NCBI GenBank assembly: GCA_023248915.1
Contig: JAHFDQ010000192.1
Location: 1 to 10,052, forward strand
DNA: 10,052 nucleotides
Reading direction: 5' to 3'
Origin: Archangiaceae bacterium
GTDB taxonomy: Bacteria > Myxococcota > Myxococcia > Myxococcales > Myxococcaceae
Shown: positions 1 to 7,716 of the stretch, piece after piece
How the letters are laid out: every line of letters starts with the position of its first letter
Numbering within the stretch: position 1 is the first letter of the stretch
Notes under the pieces: generated by a model
Databases searched by the model: none
Told to the model about the DNA's origin: nothing
Seen by the model: the letters and a program-made list of their open reading frames with translations, nothing else
Position numbers and translations under genes: made by a program

Positions 1-139
1 CGGGGGCGCGGTGGCTTCCGTCGCGGGAGTGGCCACCTTCTCCGGCCTGTCCCTCAACAAGGCCGGCAGCGGCTACACCCTGGTGGCCAGCTCGGCCGGC
101 CTGACGAGCGCCACCAGCCCGGCGTTCGACGTCCTGGCC
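1..139 (+). repeat. Direct repeat copy A, near-identical to 631-769
   Basis: Positions 1-120 match 631-750 with no difference, and 122-139 match 752-769, leaving one mismatch (121 versus 751) in 139 bp. The offset is 630 bp, exactly two 315-bp units. The copy may extend left beyond the window. Confidence 0.97.
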
Positions 140-3100
140 AGCGCGGCGGCGAAGCTGGCCTTCCTCGTCCAGCCGGCCAACGGCACCGCCGGCGCGGCGC
201 TGACTCCGGCGGTGAAGGTCCGGGTGCTGGACGCCTTCGGCAACCTGGTGACGTCAAGCACCGCCAGCGTCACCCTGGCGCTGGGCAGCAATCCGGGAGG
301 CGGCTCCCTGACTGGCGGGGGCGCGGTGGCGGCCGTCTCGGGGGTGGCCACCTTCTCCGGCCTGTCCGTGGACAAGGCCGGCACCGGCTATGCGCTGGCG
401 GCCAGTTCGACTTCGCTCGCCGGGGCCACCAGCCTCGCCTTCGACATCGGCGCCGGCCCCGCGGCCAAGCTGGCGTTCCTCGTTTCGCCCGCGGTGGCCT
501 CCGCCGGTTCCGCCCTGACGCCTCCGGTACAAGTGCGGGTCGAGGACGCCTACGGCAACCCGGTGCCTGCTTCCACCGCCAGCGTCACCCTGGCGCTGGG
601 CGCCAACCCGGGCGGCGCCTCCCTCACTGGCGGGGGCGCGGTGGCTTCCGTCGCGGGAGTGGCCACCTTCTCCGGCCTGTCCCTCAACAAGGCCGGCAGC
701 GGCTACACCCTGGTGGCCAGCTCGGCCGGCCTGACGAGCGCCACCAGCCCCGCGTTCGACGTCCTGGCCGGCCCGCCGTCGAAGCTGGCCTTCTCTGCGC
801 AGCCGGCAAGCGGCACCGCGGGCGCGGCTCTGAGTCCAGCGGTGAAGGTGAAGGTGCTGGACGCGTTTGGCAACCCCGTGGCCACCTCCAGCGCCAGCGT
901 CTCCCTGGCCCTGGGCAACAACCCCGGCTCGGCCACCCTCTCGGGCGGTGCGGCGGTGGCAGCGGTGGGGGGCGTCGCCATCTTTCCCACGCTGCTGCTG
1001 GACCGCGCGGGCACCGGCTACACCCTGGTGGCCAGCTCGGCCGGCCTGGCGGGCGCCACCAGCGCCGCCTTCGACATCGGCGCTGGCGCGGCAACGAAGC
1101 TGGTTTTCACTTCGGCGCCCCAGACTGTCGCCGTCGGCGCCTGCGCTGGCCTGGCCACGGTAGAGGCGCGCGACGCCTTCGACAACCCCGTCCTGTCCGC
1201 CACGGGGGTGGTGGCGGCGCTGGCGGCCAGCCCGACCACGGTGTCCTTTCACGACGCCGCGGACGCCGCTTGCGCCGGCACGCCGGTGACGAACCTGTCG
1301 CTTTCCCCTTCCGCCTCCTTCCTCTTCCGCGGCACCGTCGCCGGAGACGTCACCCTCACCGCCTCGAGCGGCAGCATGACTCCGGCCTCGCAGACGGAAA
1401 CCTTCACCTCGCTGAGCGCGGTGGCCCTGGCCTTCACCACGCCGCCCCGGGCGGTGGCGGCCGGCGCCTGCGCTTCGGTGGTGACGGTGGAGGTGCGAGA
1501 CGCCGCCGCGCTTCCCTTCGCCATCTCCGCGCCCACCGACGTCGCCCTGGCGTCCGACTCCCCCACCACTCTCTTCTTTGCCGACGCAGTCTGCGGCACC
1601 GCCGTCACCGCCGTCACCGTGGCGGCCGGCGCCGCTTCTGCCGACTTCTACTTCCGCGACACCGCGGCCGGCGCGCCGACGCTGTCCGCCACCGCCGCCT
1701 CACTCTCCGGCACCGCGCAGGTGGAGTCCGTCGCCGCCGGCCCGGCGGCACTCGTCAGCGTCTCCGGCTACCCCTCGCCCACGCGCGCCGGGGCGCAGCA
1801 TTCCTTCGACGTCGCCGTCACCGACGCCTACGGCAACGCCGCCACCGGGTACACCAGCACCTTGGCCTTCACCTCGACGGACTCGTCCGCCCTCCTGCCG
1901 CCGGCCCACGCCTTCGTCCCTTCCGAGACGGGCCACCAAACATTCCAAGCCACTTTCCAGACGCCCGGCGCCTTCCAGTTGGCCGCCACGGACGCCACCA
2001 ACCCGGCCCTCACCGGCGCGCAAGCCGGAATAGACGTCCTGCCCGGCGCGGCCTCTTCGGTGAAGGTGTCGGGCATTCCCTCGCCCACCCGGGTGGGGCT
2101 GGTGTTGGACGTCGCCGTGGAGGTGGACGACGCGGTGGGCAACGTCGTCACCGACTACGACGGCACCCTGCACTTCACCTCGGACGACGCCTCCGCGGTG
2201 CTGCCGGCCGACTACACCTTCCTGGCCAGCGACTCGGGCGCGCACACCTTCACCGGCCAAGTCGTCTTCGCCAGCGCCGGCACCCACTCGGTGACTGCCG
2301 CCGACGTCGCGGTGGCCTCGGTGACGGGCACCCAGTCCGCCATTCAGGTGGACGCGAACGTGGCGCCCCTCGTCGTCCACGACGCCAACCCCAAGGCCGC
2401 CGCCGGCGTCAGCTACGTGTACAACGCCCAGGGCGCGGTGCGGGCCACCGGCGACACGCCCATGTCCTTCACCGCCTGCGGCGGGCCCGCGGACTTCCGG
2501 GTAGACGCGCTGGACGGTGCGGTGCGCTGGACGCCCACGTCGCCCGGCGCCACGGACTTGTGCGTGAAGGCGAAGAACTCCTTCGGAGAGGACGTCTACG
2601 CCTTCAGCGTCAACGTGGCCGCCAGCGCGCCCGCCGGCCTGGTGGCCGCCTTCACCGCCGTCCCCACTGAAGGGGCCGCCCCGCTGGCGGTGGCCTTCGA
2701 CGCCTCGGCGTCTAGCGCCGGCGTCACCGCCACGCCGCTGTACTTCCGCTGGGCCTTCGGCGACGGCAGCCCGCCCGGCACCGGCGTCCGGCCCAACCAC
2801 GGCTACCCCCTGCCGGGGGGCTACCGGCCCCGCCTGACTGTCCTGGACTCCTACGGCGGCAGCGCCGAGGCCGACGCCCGGGTGTCGGTGCTGGGCGGCT
2901 CTGGCTCGCACCCGCCGTCCGCCCGCATCGTCGCCAGCGCGCTGCGCGGCACCGACTCCCTTGCCGTCAGCCTGTCCTGCGACTGCGCGCAGGGCGCCGC
3001 GCCCATCTCCACCTACCGCTGGGACTTGGGGGACGGCACCAGCGCCGCCACCTCCACCGCCCAGGTGACGTTGCCGCCCGGCCGTTACCATCTCTCGCTC

Positions 3101-3835
3101 ACCGTGGTGGACGCCGCCGGCTTGACCGCCCACGACAAGGCGGAGGTGGTGGTGACACAGGGCGCCCGGCTGCCGCCCGAGTGCGCCGCCGCCGCCAACC
3201 CTCCGGCCGGCCCGGCGCCGCTGTCCGTCACCTGGAATGCCTTCGCCGCCTCGACCGCGGGCACCCTCACCACGCGCCAGTGGCAATTCACCCCCGGCGG
3301 CACCGGCGAAGGCACGTCGGTGCAGAAGACGTACTCCAGCCCGGGCCGCGCCCAGGGCCGCCTGGTGGTGACGGACGACGCCGGGCTGACGTGCAGCGAC
3401 ACGGTGGAAGTCATTGCCACCGCCCCGTCCGGCGTGCCGCCTCGCATCTCCACCCAGCCCGGCCTCACCGCGGTGTGCGGCGTGCCCTACCAGGTGTCCG
3501 ACACGGGCGTGGTGACCGCCGCCGGAGACGGCCCCTTCCAATGGAGCGCTTCGCACGCGCCTGACGGCTTCACCGTGGACGGCGCCGCCGGGGCAGTCAC
3601 CTGGATTCCCGCCCCGGCCCAGCGGGGCCCCCAGGACGTCACGCTGACGGTGCAAACCGCCGCCGGGTCGGACGAGATGTCCTTCACCGTCCAGGTGGAG
3701 TGCCTCGCCGACGTCTGGTTCGACACCCGGTGCGGGTGCGGTTCGGGCCCCGGGGGCGCGGCGCTGGCCGGGCTCTTCGTCCTGGCCCTCCGAAAGCGGC
3801 GTGCCCGGTCGGCCCGCGGCGCGACGTCTGCCTGA
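2..3835 (+). CDS. Large repeat-rich surface protein with Ig-like and PKD-like domains and a MYXO-CTERM-type tail (5' partial)
   Basis: The frame is open from the window edge and the first visible residues already sit inside a repeat, so the true start and signal peptide lie upstream; the GTG at 11 is internal. Visible order: the end of one 105-residue Ig-like repeat, three full repeats (152-1096), two divergent repeats that each carry two cysteines (about 1097-1740), two repeats beginning with a VSGxPSPTR motif (about 1742-2355), an Ig/cadherin-like segment (about 2356-2620), three PKD-like domains (about 2630-3425, with WAFGDG and WDLGDG motifs), and another Ig-like segment to 3700. The C-terminus has Cys-Gly-Cys-Gly (3731-3742), a hydrophobic stretch (about 3758-3790) and a basic RKRRAR tail. 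This matches the layout of MYXO-CTERM signals, which are known to be processed by a myxosortase and lead to surface display. I infer an adhesin or matrix role. No enzymatic domain is visible. Confidence 0.93.
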   Translation, partial: GGAVASVAGVATFSGLSLNKAGSGYTLVASSAGLTSATSPAFDVLASAAAKLAFLVQPANGTAGAALTPAVKVRVLDAFGNLVTSSTASVTLALGSNPGGGSLTGGGAVAAVSGVATFSGLSVDKAGTGYALAASSTSLAGATSLAFDIGAGPAAKLAFLVSPAVASAGSALTPPVQVRVEDAYGNPVPASTASVTLALGANPGGASLTGGGAVASVAGVATFSGLSLNKAGSGYTLVASSAGLTSATSPAFDVLAGPPSKLAFSAQPASGTAGAALSPAVKVKVLDAFGNPVATSSASVSLALGNNPGSATLSGGAAVAAVGGVAIFPTLLLDRAGTGYTLVASSAGLAGATSAAFDIGAGAATKLVFTSAPQTVAVGACAGLATVEARDAFDNPVLSATGVVAALAASPTTVSFHDAADAACAGTPVTNLSLSPSASFLFRGTVAGDVTLTASSGSMTPASQTETFTSLSAVALAFTTPPRAVAAGACASVVTVEVRDAAALPFAISAPTDVALASDSPTTLFFADAVCGTAVTAVTVAAGAASADFYFRDTAAGAPTLSATAASLSGTAQVESVAAGPAALVSVSGYPSPTRAGAQHSFDVAVTDAYGNAATGYTSTLAFTSTDSSALLPPAHAFVPSETGHQTFQATFQTPGAFQLAATDATNPALTGAQAGIDVLPGAASSVKVSGIPSPTRVGLVLDVAVEVDDAVGNVVTDYDGTLHFTSDDASAVLPADYTFLASDSGAHTFTGQVVFASAGTHSVTAADVAVASVTGTQSAIQVDANVAPLVVHDANPKAAAGVSYVYNAQGAVRATGDTPMSFTACGGPADFRVDALDGAVRWTPTSPGATDLCVKAKNSFGEDVYAFSVNVAASAPAGLVAAFTAVPTEGAAPLAVAFDASASSAGVTATPLYFRWAFGDGSPPGTGVRPNHGYPLPGGYRPRLTVLDSYGGSAEADARVSVLGGSGSHPPSARIVASALRGTDSLAVSLSCDCAQGAAPISTYRWDLGDGTSAATSTAQVTLPPGRYHLSLTVVDAAGLTAHDKAEVVVTQGARLPPECAAAANPPAGPAPLSVTWNAFAASTAGTLTTRQWQFTPGGTGEGTSVQKTYSSPGRAQGRLVVTDDAGLTCSDTVEVIATAPSGVPPRISTQPGLTAVCGVPYQVSDTGVVTAAGDGPFQWSASHAPDGFTVDGAAGAVTWIPAPAQRGPQDVTLTVQTAAGSDEMSFTVQVECLADVWFDTRCGCGSGPGGAALAGLFVLALRKRRARSARGATSA
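152..1096 (+). repeat. Three exact-length 315-bp tandem repeats encoding Ig-like domains
   Basis: The units are 152-466, 467-781 and 782-1096, anchored on the Lys codon of the KLAF or KLVF motif; the next unit starts at 1097. Each unit is exactly 315 bp (105 codons). Shared protein landmarks are AG near the start, V-x-D-A-(F/Y)-G-N, SVxLALG-x-NPG, and AGxGY followed by SAAFDI or a variant. Similarity falls abruptly after 1096: the next spacing is 327 bp and the sequence is divergent. The fold is most likely a bacterial Ig-like domain. Confidence 0.95.
631..769 (+). repeat. Direct repeat copy B, near-identical to 1-139
   Basis: This is the second copy of the block at 1-139. The equivalent stretch of the intervening unit (from 316) is clearly more different, so identity alternates between units. 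This fits duplication or gene conversion of a two-unit block. Confidence 0.97.
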
Positions 3836-3844
3836 CCTCGAGCG

Positions 3845-3880
3845 CCCGGTGGCGTCCCGGGTTCGCCACCTCGGGGTTTT
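3845..3880 (+). terminator. Probable intrinsic terminator of the surface-protein gene
   Basis: A perfect 7-bp stem, GGTGGCG (3848-3854) with CGCCACC (3864-3870), encloses a 9-base loop. CCC at 3845-3847 can also pair with GGG at 3873-3875 across a two-base bulge. The run TTTT follows at 3877-3880. The hairpin lies ten bases after the stop codon and just before the ABC operon, so it probably separates the two transcription units. The T run is short, so termination may be partial. Confidence 0.55.
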
Positions 3881-3881
3881 G

Positions 3882-3896
3882 TGCCACGCTTCGCCA
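3882..3896 (+). promoter_or_regulatory. Possible -10 region for a leaderless ABC operon mRNA
   Basis: TGC followed by CACGCT (3885-3890) resembles an extended -10 element and ends six bases before the GTG at 3897. Transcription would then start at or beside the start codon. No purine-rich ribosome binding site is visible in front of this GTG, which fits a leaderless message. No convincing -35 is seen, so this is inference. Confidence 0.3.
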
Positions 3897-4811
3897 GTGG
3901 ACTCCGCCGTCGTCGTCGAGAACCTGTCGAAGACCTGGCGACCTCCCCTTGGACCGCCGCAGCCCGCCCTGAGCGGACTCACCCTCACCATTCCCCGGGG
4001 CGCGGCGTTCGGGCTCATCGGGCCGAATGGCGCGGGGAAGACGACGTTCATCAAGTTGCTCCTGGCGGTGGCTCGGCCCACCGGTGGAACGGTCGAGGTA
4101 CTGGGCGGCGACCCCGAGGACACCCGAATTCGCGCGCGAGTCGGCTACCTGCCCGAACGCATGCACCTGCCCGCGGCATTGTCGGGCGGCGACTTCCTCA
4201 GGTCGGTGGCTGCGTTGAAGCGGCTCCGGCCGTCCGAGGCCGCGCTGCGGGTCTCGATGGAACGCGTGGGGCTCGGCACGACGAAGCAGCGCATCGCCAC
4301 GTACTCCAAAGGAATGCGCCAACGCTTAGGGCTCGCCGCGGCGTTGCTCGGTGGGCCCGACCTCTTGGTGCTCGACGAACCCACCGACGGCATCGACCCG
4401 GTGGGGCGCGTCGAGCTGCGCGAGCTGCTCGTCGCGGAGCGCCGGCGCGGAACGACGCTTCTGGTCAATTCGCACCTGCTCGCTGAGACTGAACGGGTCT
4501 GCGACCGGATTGGCATCCTCGACCGCGGACGACTCCGCCTCGAGGGGACCCTGGAAGAGGTGCGCCGGTCTTCGACGCACTGGGTGGCTCGCTTCGCCGA
4601 GGGCGCTCCTGCCGACCGGCTCAGGGAAGCAGGCTTCGTCGCGACCGGCGACGGTTGGGCGTTCACGGGTCCCCTGGGCGGACCGGACGCCGAGGCGCTG
4701 AACGCGGCGCTCGATCGCGCTCGGGCCGCCGGAGCCCGTCTGGTCGAGCTGGCGCCTTCAAGTCGCGACCTCGAGCAGGTGCTGTCCGAGACACTCGAGA
4801 GGCCGCTGTGA
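3897..4811 (+). CDS. ABC transporter ATP-binding protein (ABC-2 exporter class)
   Basis: The 304-residue cytoplasmic ATPase would power the permease encoded next. Motifs by residue from the GTG at 3897: Walker A GPNGAGKTT (42-50), Q-loop region GYLPER with Glu at the usual Gln position (83-88), signature YSKGM (136-140), Walker B LLVLDEP (156-162), D-loop region GIDP (165-168) and switch His in NSHLL (193). The remaining C-terminal part of about 100 residues follows the nucleotide-binding domain, as in many single-domain ATPases of the CcmA/NosF-like group. An in-frame upstream GTG at 3801 was not chosen because it lies inside the previous gene and ahead of the terminator hairpin; homology to the family begins at VVVENLSK. 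The stop overlaps the permease start. The substrate cannot be read from the sequence. Confidence 0.96.
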   Translation: MDSAVVVENLSKTWRPPLGPPQPALSGLTLTIPRGAAFGLIGPNGAGKTTFIKLLLAVARPTGGTVEVLGGDPEDTRIRARVGYLPERMHLPAALSGGDFLRSVAALKRLRPSEAALRVSMERVGLGTTKQRIATYSKGMRQRLGLAAALLGGPDLLVLDEPTDGIDPVGRVELRELLVAERRRGTTLLVNSHLLAETERVCDRIGILDRGRLRLEGTLEEVRRSSTHWVARFAEGAPADRLREAGFVATGDGWAFTGPLGGPDAEALNAALDRARAAGARLVELAPSSRDLEQVLSETLERPL

Positions 4812-5644
4812 GACAGGTGTGGCGAGTGGGACTGGACTTGCTCCTCGAGGCGATTCGCCGTCGCTGGTTCCTCGCCCTCTTCGCCTTCGTCACTCTGGCG
4901 CTCGTCCTCGTCGGCCAAGCGCTGCAGGTCCAGGTGGTGGACGGCGCCATCGCGGGCTCGACGCTCTTCGGCGAGGTGCTCTTCGACGACATCTTCCTGG
5001 CCGACCGGGTGCTCGGCCCGGTCTACCTGGCGACCGCCTACCTCGGGTTCTTCGTAGGAATTCCGGTGCTCGCCGTGGCCTGCTGCGACTTCGCGCCCGA
5101 GCTCATGGCGCCTGGACGCATCGAACACCTGCTATCGCTCCCCGTCGCGCGCTGGCAGGTGGTCGCCGGCACCTACCTGGGCGTGGTGACTCTGGCGGCC
5201 GCCACCACCCTGTATGCGTCGGCTGGGCTGACGGTGCTCTTGGGACTGAAGACCGGGCTGTGGAACGGGCGGCTCGTCCTCGCGTCGATGGTGGGTTGGG
5301 TGGGCTTCTGCGCGCTCTACGCGCCGATGCTGGCAGCCGCCATCGTCGTTCGCAGCGCGGCGCTCTCGGCAGCGACGGGCTTCGTGACGCTGGTCTTCGG
5401 AGTGATGTCGAGCGTCCGCGAGCAAATCATTCCGTCGCTGGAACCGGGCCTCGGGCGATTCGTGTTCCGCTGGGCGGTGATGCCGTTCCCCCGGCTGGGG
5501 ACTCTGGCCAGGGCCTCGGCGCACCTGGCGTCCGGCCAGACCGTCCCTGCAGATCACCTGGGGCGGCTGGTGGGCGGCGCGCTCATCTTCTCGGCGGCGC
5601 TACTCGCCCTCTCCGCCTACCAGTTCGAGCGGAAGGACTTCTGA
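4808..5644 (+). CDS. ABC-2 type transporter permease
   Basis: This 278-residue inner-membrane protein has about six predicted hydrophobic segments (approximately residues 21-39, 70-93, 117-140, 156-180, 186-201 and 255-270). The stretch DFAPELMAPGRIEHLLSLPV followed by ARWQ (94-117) matches the cytoplasmic coupling region typical of ABC-2 permeases of the NosY-like type, and the C-terminus FERKDF is also typical. The GTG at 4808 overlaps the ATPase stop in a GTGA arrangement, and GAGAGG at 4797-4802 is a suitably spaced ribosome binding site, so the two genes are probably translationally coupled. With the ATPase it would form a homodimeric or heterodimeric exporter. A specific nos function is not supported, since no NosD-like gene is seen nearby. 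Confidence 0.94.
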   Translation: MRQVWRVGLDLLLEAIRRRWFLALFAFVTLALVLVGQALQVQVVDGAIAGSTLFGEVLFDDIFLADRVLGPVYLATAYLGFFVGIPVLAVACCDFAPELMAPGRIEHLLSLPVARWQVVAGTYLGVVTLAAATTLYASAGLTVLLGLKTGLWNGRLVLASMVGWVGFCALYAPMLAAAIVVRSAALSAATGFVTLVFGVMSSVREQIIPSLEPGLGRFVFRWAVMPFPRLGTLARASAHLASGQTVPADHLGRLVGGALIFSAALLALSAYQFERKDF

Positions 5645-5645
5645 G

Positions 5646-6764
5646 GTGGCGCGCGCGCGAAGACGCTGGCTGTGGCTGGTGGTCGCCGCCGTGCTCCTGG
5701 CGCTGGGAGCCGCGCTCATGCTGTCTGCCGACCCGCCGCCGCCCGCGCCCATCGCGGTGGTGGCGGTGCCGCGGAAAATCACCCCGGTCGAGCAAGCGCG
5801 AAACAACCGACGTCGTTCCTGGGTACCGACGCCGAGCCCAGACGCGGGCCCGGCGCCACGGGCGCCGCCCCGGCCGAGAGACCCGCTGATGGCGGCGTTG
5901 CCTTCCGAGGTGAAGCGCGGCGCGGTCGTGGTCGAGGCGAACGCGATTCGCAACTCCGAGCTGGGCGACCTGCTGGTGGACTGCCTGTTCGCCGGAGAGG
6001 AGAACAGGCTGCCCGAGCTGCGCGACGCCGGCCTCGACCCATTGACTCAGGTTGACCGGCTGGCCGTCGCCGACGACACGCTCATCATCACAGGCGATTT
6101 CTCGAAGACGCGTCTGGACGAGTTCGCCGGCCCCTTTGCTGCGCGCACCGACTACGGACCCAAGGCCGAGCTGCTCGAACCGCTTCCGAAGGACGGCCGG
6201 ACTCCTCCGTGGATAGGGGTGTGGGACCGACAGATGCTGGTTTTCGCTCGAGACGCGGAAGGGCTGAAGGTGGTGCTGGACCGCCTCGACGGCTCGGGGC
6301 CGTCGCGACCTGCGGTGCTATCCGAGGATCAGGCCTGGGGAGAGATTTACGGCGTGATAGAGGGGAAGATGTTGGCGAACGTGCTGAAGAAGGACGAGCG
6401 GTTGCGCGACGTCATTCGAGCCACCGCCTCTCGGGTCGAGCTTCACGCGGACGTGTCGCACGACGTGGGCCTGTCCGCCGAAGTCGTGGGCGAAGACCCT
6501 GCGAAGACCGAGCAGCTGCGCAGGGCGCTGGGTTCGGCGCTATCGTTGGCCCGCCTCGAGCTTCAGGCGAAGGGCAAGACCGACCAGGCACAGGTGCTGG
6601 AGGCCGCGCGGGTGCGCTCGGCAGAGGGAGGGGCGCGCTTCAAGGTCGAGGCAGGCCTACCGTACGAATTCCTCGAGAGAGTCCTCAAGCAATGCTCGGA
6701 GGATGGCCGGGCGCTGGCAGCGCGCAGGCGGGCGGACCGCGCGGGTGCCCCTGACGCGCAGTAG
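5646..6764 (+). CDS. Membrane-anchored protein of unknown function, third gene of the ABC operon
   Basis: I do not recognise this family. The 372-residue protein starts with an Arg-rich segment and one hydrophobic helix (about residues 8-26), with no lipobox cysteine. A Pro/Ala/Arg-rich linker follows to about residue 85, then a soluble domain of roughly 285 residues. The positive N-terminus suggests N-in topology, with the domain in the periplasm. The domain has two cysteines, in LVDCLF and LKQCSE. The GTG start at 5646 lies one base past the permease stop, with GGAAGGA at 5631-5637 as ribosome binding site, so it is co-transcribed with the ABC genes. I infer a transporter-associated role. 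The strand-rich pattern loosely recalls DUF3352-type periplasmic proteins, but this is a weak impression. Confidence 0.9.
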   Translation: MARARRRWLWLVVAAVLLALGAALMLSADPPPPAPIAVVAVPRKITPVEQARNNRRRSWVPTPSPDAGPAPRAPPRPRDPLMAALPSEVKRGAVVVEANAIRNSELGDLLVDCLFAGEENRLPELRDAGLDPLTQVDRLAVADDTLIITGDFSKTRLDEFAGPFAARTDYGPKAELLEPLPKDGRTPPWIGVWDRQMLVFARDAEGLKVVLDRLDGSGPSRPAVLSEDQAWGEIYGVIEGKMLANVLKKDERLRDVIRATASRVELHADVSHDVGLSAEVVGEDPAKTEQLRRALGSALSLARLELQAKGKTDQAQVLEAARVRSAEGGARFKVEAGLPYEFLERVLKQCSEDGRALAARRRADRAGAPDAQ

Positions 6765-6779
6765 GCGCGCTGTTCTTCC
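6755..6779 (+). terminator. Weak candidate terminator of the ABC operon
   Basis: CGCGC (6755-6759) and GCGCG (6765-6769) form a 5-bp stem whose loop contains the TAG stop of the last operon gene. A pyrimidine-rich stretch, TGTTCTTCC, follows. The stem is short and there is no clean T run, so this is tentative. Confidence 0.25.
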
Positions 6780-6889
6780 GGCACGTCATCGCCTCGACGC
6801 CTTTGGCGGTTCCACGAACGCTGGACAGCTCTCCGCGCCCCGGAACGCCCGCGATGGCCGACTGAAGCGCGCGAGTCGGGCGGCTTCCC
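6765..6889. other. Intergenic stretch, no gene seen
   Basis: The 125 bases lie between the end of the ABC operon and the 3' end of a minus-strand coding remnant. Apart from the weak hairpin at its left edge I see no coding signal or repeat. Confidence 0.5.
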
Positions 6890-7189
6890 TCAGGGGCAAT
6901 TCGCGGGGCCGGCGAGCCGCGCCGCGACGCCGAAGCAGTTGAAGACGTAGATCTCGTTCTCCAGCGCCAGCAGCTGGCCGCGGTCGAGGCCCAAGTCGCC
7001 TCCGTCGGCGCCGCCGGGAAGGAACCCGGACAGCTCGACCCGGGTCCAGCGGCCGACTGGGCCTCCCTGGGCGTCGGCGTCGAGCCGGTACAAACGCCCC
7101 AAACGCCAAGCCCGGGCGGCAGAGCACCGTGAAGTCCGCCGGGAATGAATGTCGGCGACCAAGGGAAGCAAGTCCAGGTGGGGCAAGTC
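6890..7189 (-). pseudogene. 3' fragment of an unrecognised coding sequence
   Basis: The minus-strand frame ends at a TGA (6890-6892) and is closed upstream by a stop at 7190-7192. From about 7110 down to 6890 the third codon positions are overwhelmingly G or C, which supports real coding origin on this strand, and the peptide is coherent (for example LALENEIYVFNCFGVAARL near the C-terminus). No good start codon or ribosome binding site is visible; the only possible start near the upstream end is a TTG at 7186. It looks like the C-terminal end of a gene whose 5' part was lost, perhaps when the IS91-type element now upstream of it arrived or decayed. I cannot assign a family. It could instead be a short intact gene. 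Confidence 0.4.
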
Positions 7190-7263
7190 TCAGAGCGGCG
7201 GCCGCAGTGGTACCGCCCGACGCGGGGAAGCCGGTGCAGGTTGCGAAGGAGGGGCTCGCCTCG

Positions 7264-7710
7264 CTACGCGGCGTCATCGAAGAACGGCGGGTCGACGTCT
7301 CCGTAGTCGCGCGGCAAGTCGAGCTCGTCCTGTGACGGCCAGCGAGCCGGAGAAACGGGCGCGGAGGTAGACGGCAACCCGAGGCGCCGCAGCGCCTCTT
7401 GGGCGGCGCGGGGCTGCGGGATGAAGGCCAGCACTCGGCGTTCCCCGCAGCAGGGACAACGCAGAATGTCAAAGAGGAACGTGCGCGCGAGCAACTGGGC
7501 CCACGGCAAACTGTACGGAGGGCGCGGCTTGGCGGGTGTCGGTGAGGCTGCCGCTGGGCGAGGCGATGGCAGAACGGCGGTGGCGGGCACCACCTTCTTG
7601 CGCCACTTGGCGCTGGACCCAAAGACTCCAAAACAGCGCGTCCCATTCCAGCGGGCCGGGGGCACTAACGCGGCAAGGCGACGCAACAGTTGGAGCGGGG
7701 TGAAGGCCAC
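7264..7710 (-). pseudogene. IS91-type (Y2/HUH) transposase, C-terminal remnant
   Basis: About 149 codons remain, read on the minus strand to a natural TAG (7264-7266). Family landmarks in order are TPLQLLRRLAALVPP, then FGVFGSSAKWRKKVVP, a Pro/Ala-rich spacer, LPWAQLLARTFLFDILRC with a CPCC cysteine pair, then ALRRLGLPS and an acidic end, DVDPPFFDDAA. This is the usual C-terminal region of IS91/IS801/IS1294-like transposases. These are rolling-circle enzymes whose HUH and catalytic tyrosine motifs lie further upstream, and that part is absent here. The frame stays open to 7755, but residues beyond about 7710 are only the antisense of the next gene. The fragment is therefore truncated and not functional. 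Confidence 0.85.
7264..7710 (-). mobile_element. Remnant of an IS91-family insertion sequence
   Basis: The transposase tail marks a decayed rolling-circle element. I cannot identify the element ends (oriIS or terIS) by eye. The right break lies about 20 bases from the start codon of the gene at 7731. Confidence 0.7.
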
Positions 7711-7716
7711 GCGGAC

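Noticed and set aside
1..1096. A CRISPR-like array
   Set aside because: The repeats are contiguous 315-bp coding units without spacers; they are protein-domain repeats.
1270..2670. A 466-codon plus-strand frame within the surface-protein gene
   Set aside because: It is an Arg/His-rich out-of-frame shadow, while the overlapping frame has clear domains.
3801..3896. An upstream in-frame GTG as start of the ATPase
   Set aside because: It would overlap the end of the surface-protein gene, span the terminator hairpin and add residues unlike the family; the GTG at 3897 fits the family's N-terminus.
1700..4123. An 807-codon open frame on the minus strand
   Set aside because: It lies antisense to the surface-protein gene and ATPase start. 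High third-position G/C in those genes removes stops from the opposite strand, and its product is low-complexity with no domain.
4145..5128. A 327-codon minus-strand frame across the ABC genes
   Set aside because: It is antisense to the Walker B region and permease start; the product is Ser/Arg-rich without a fold.
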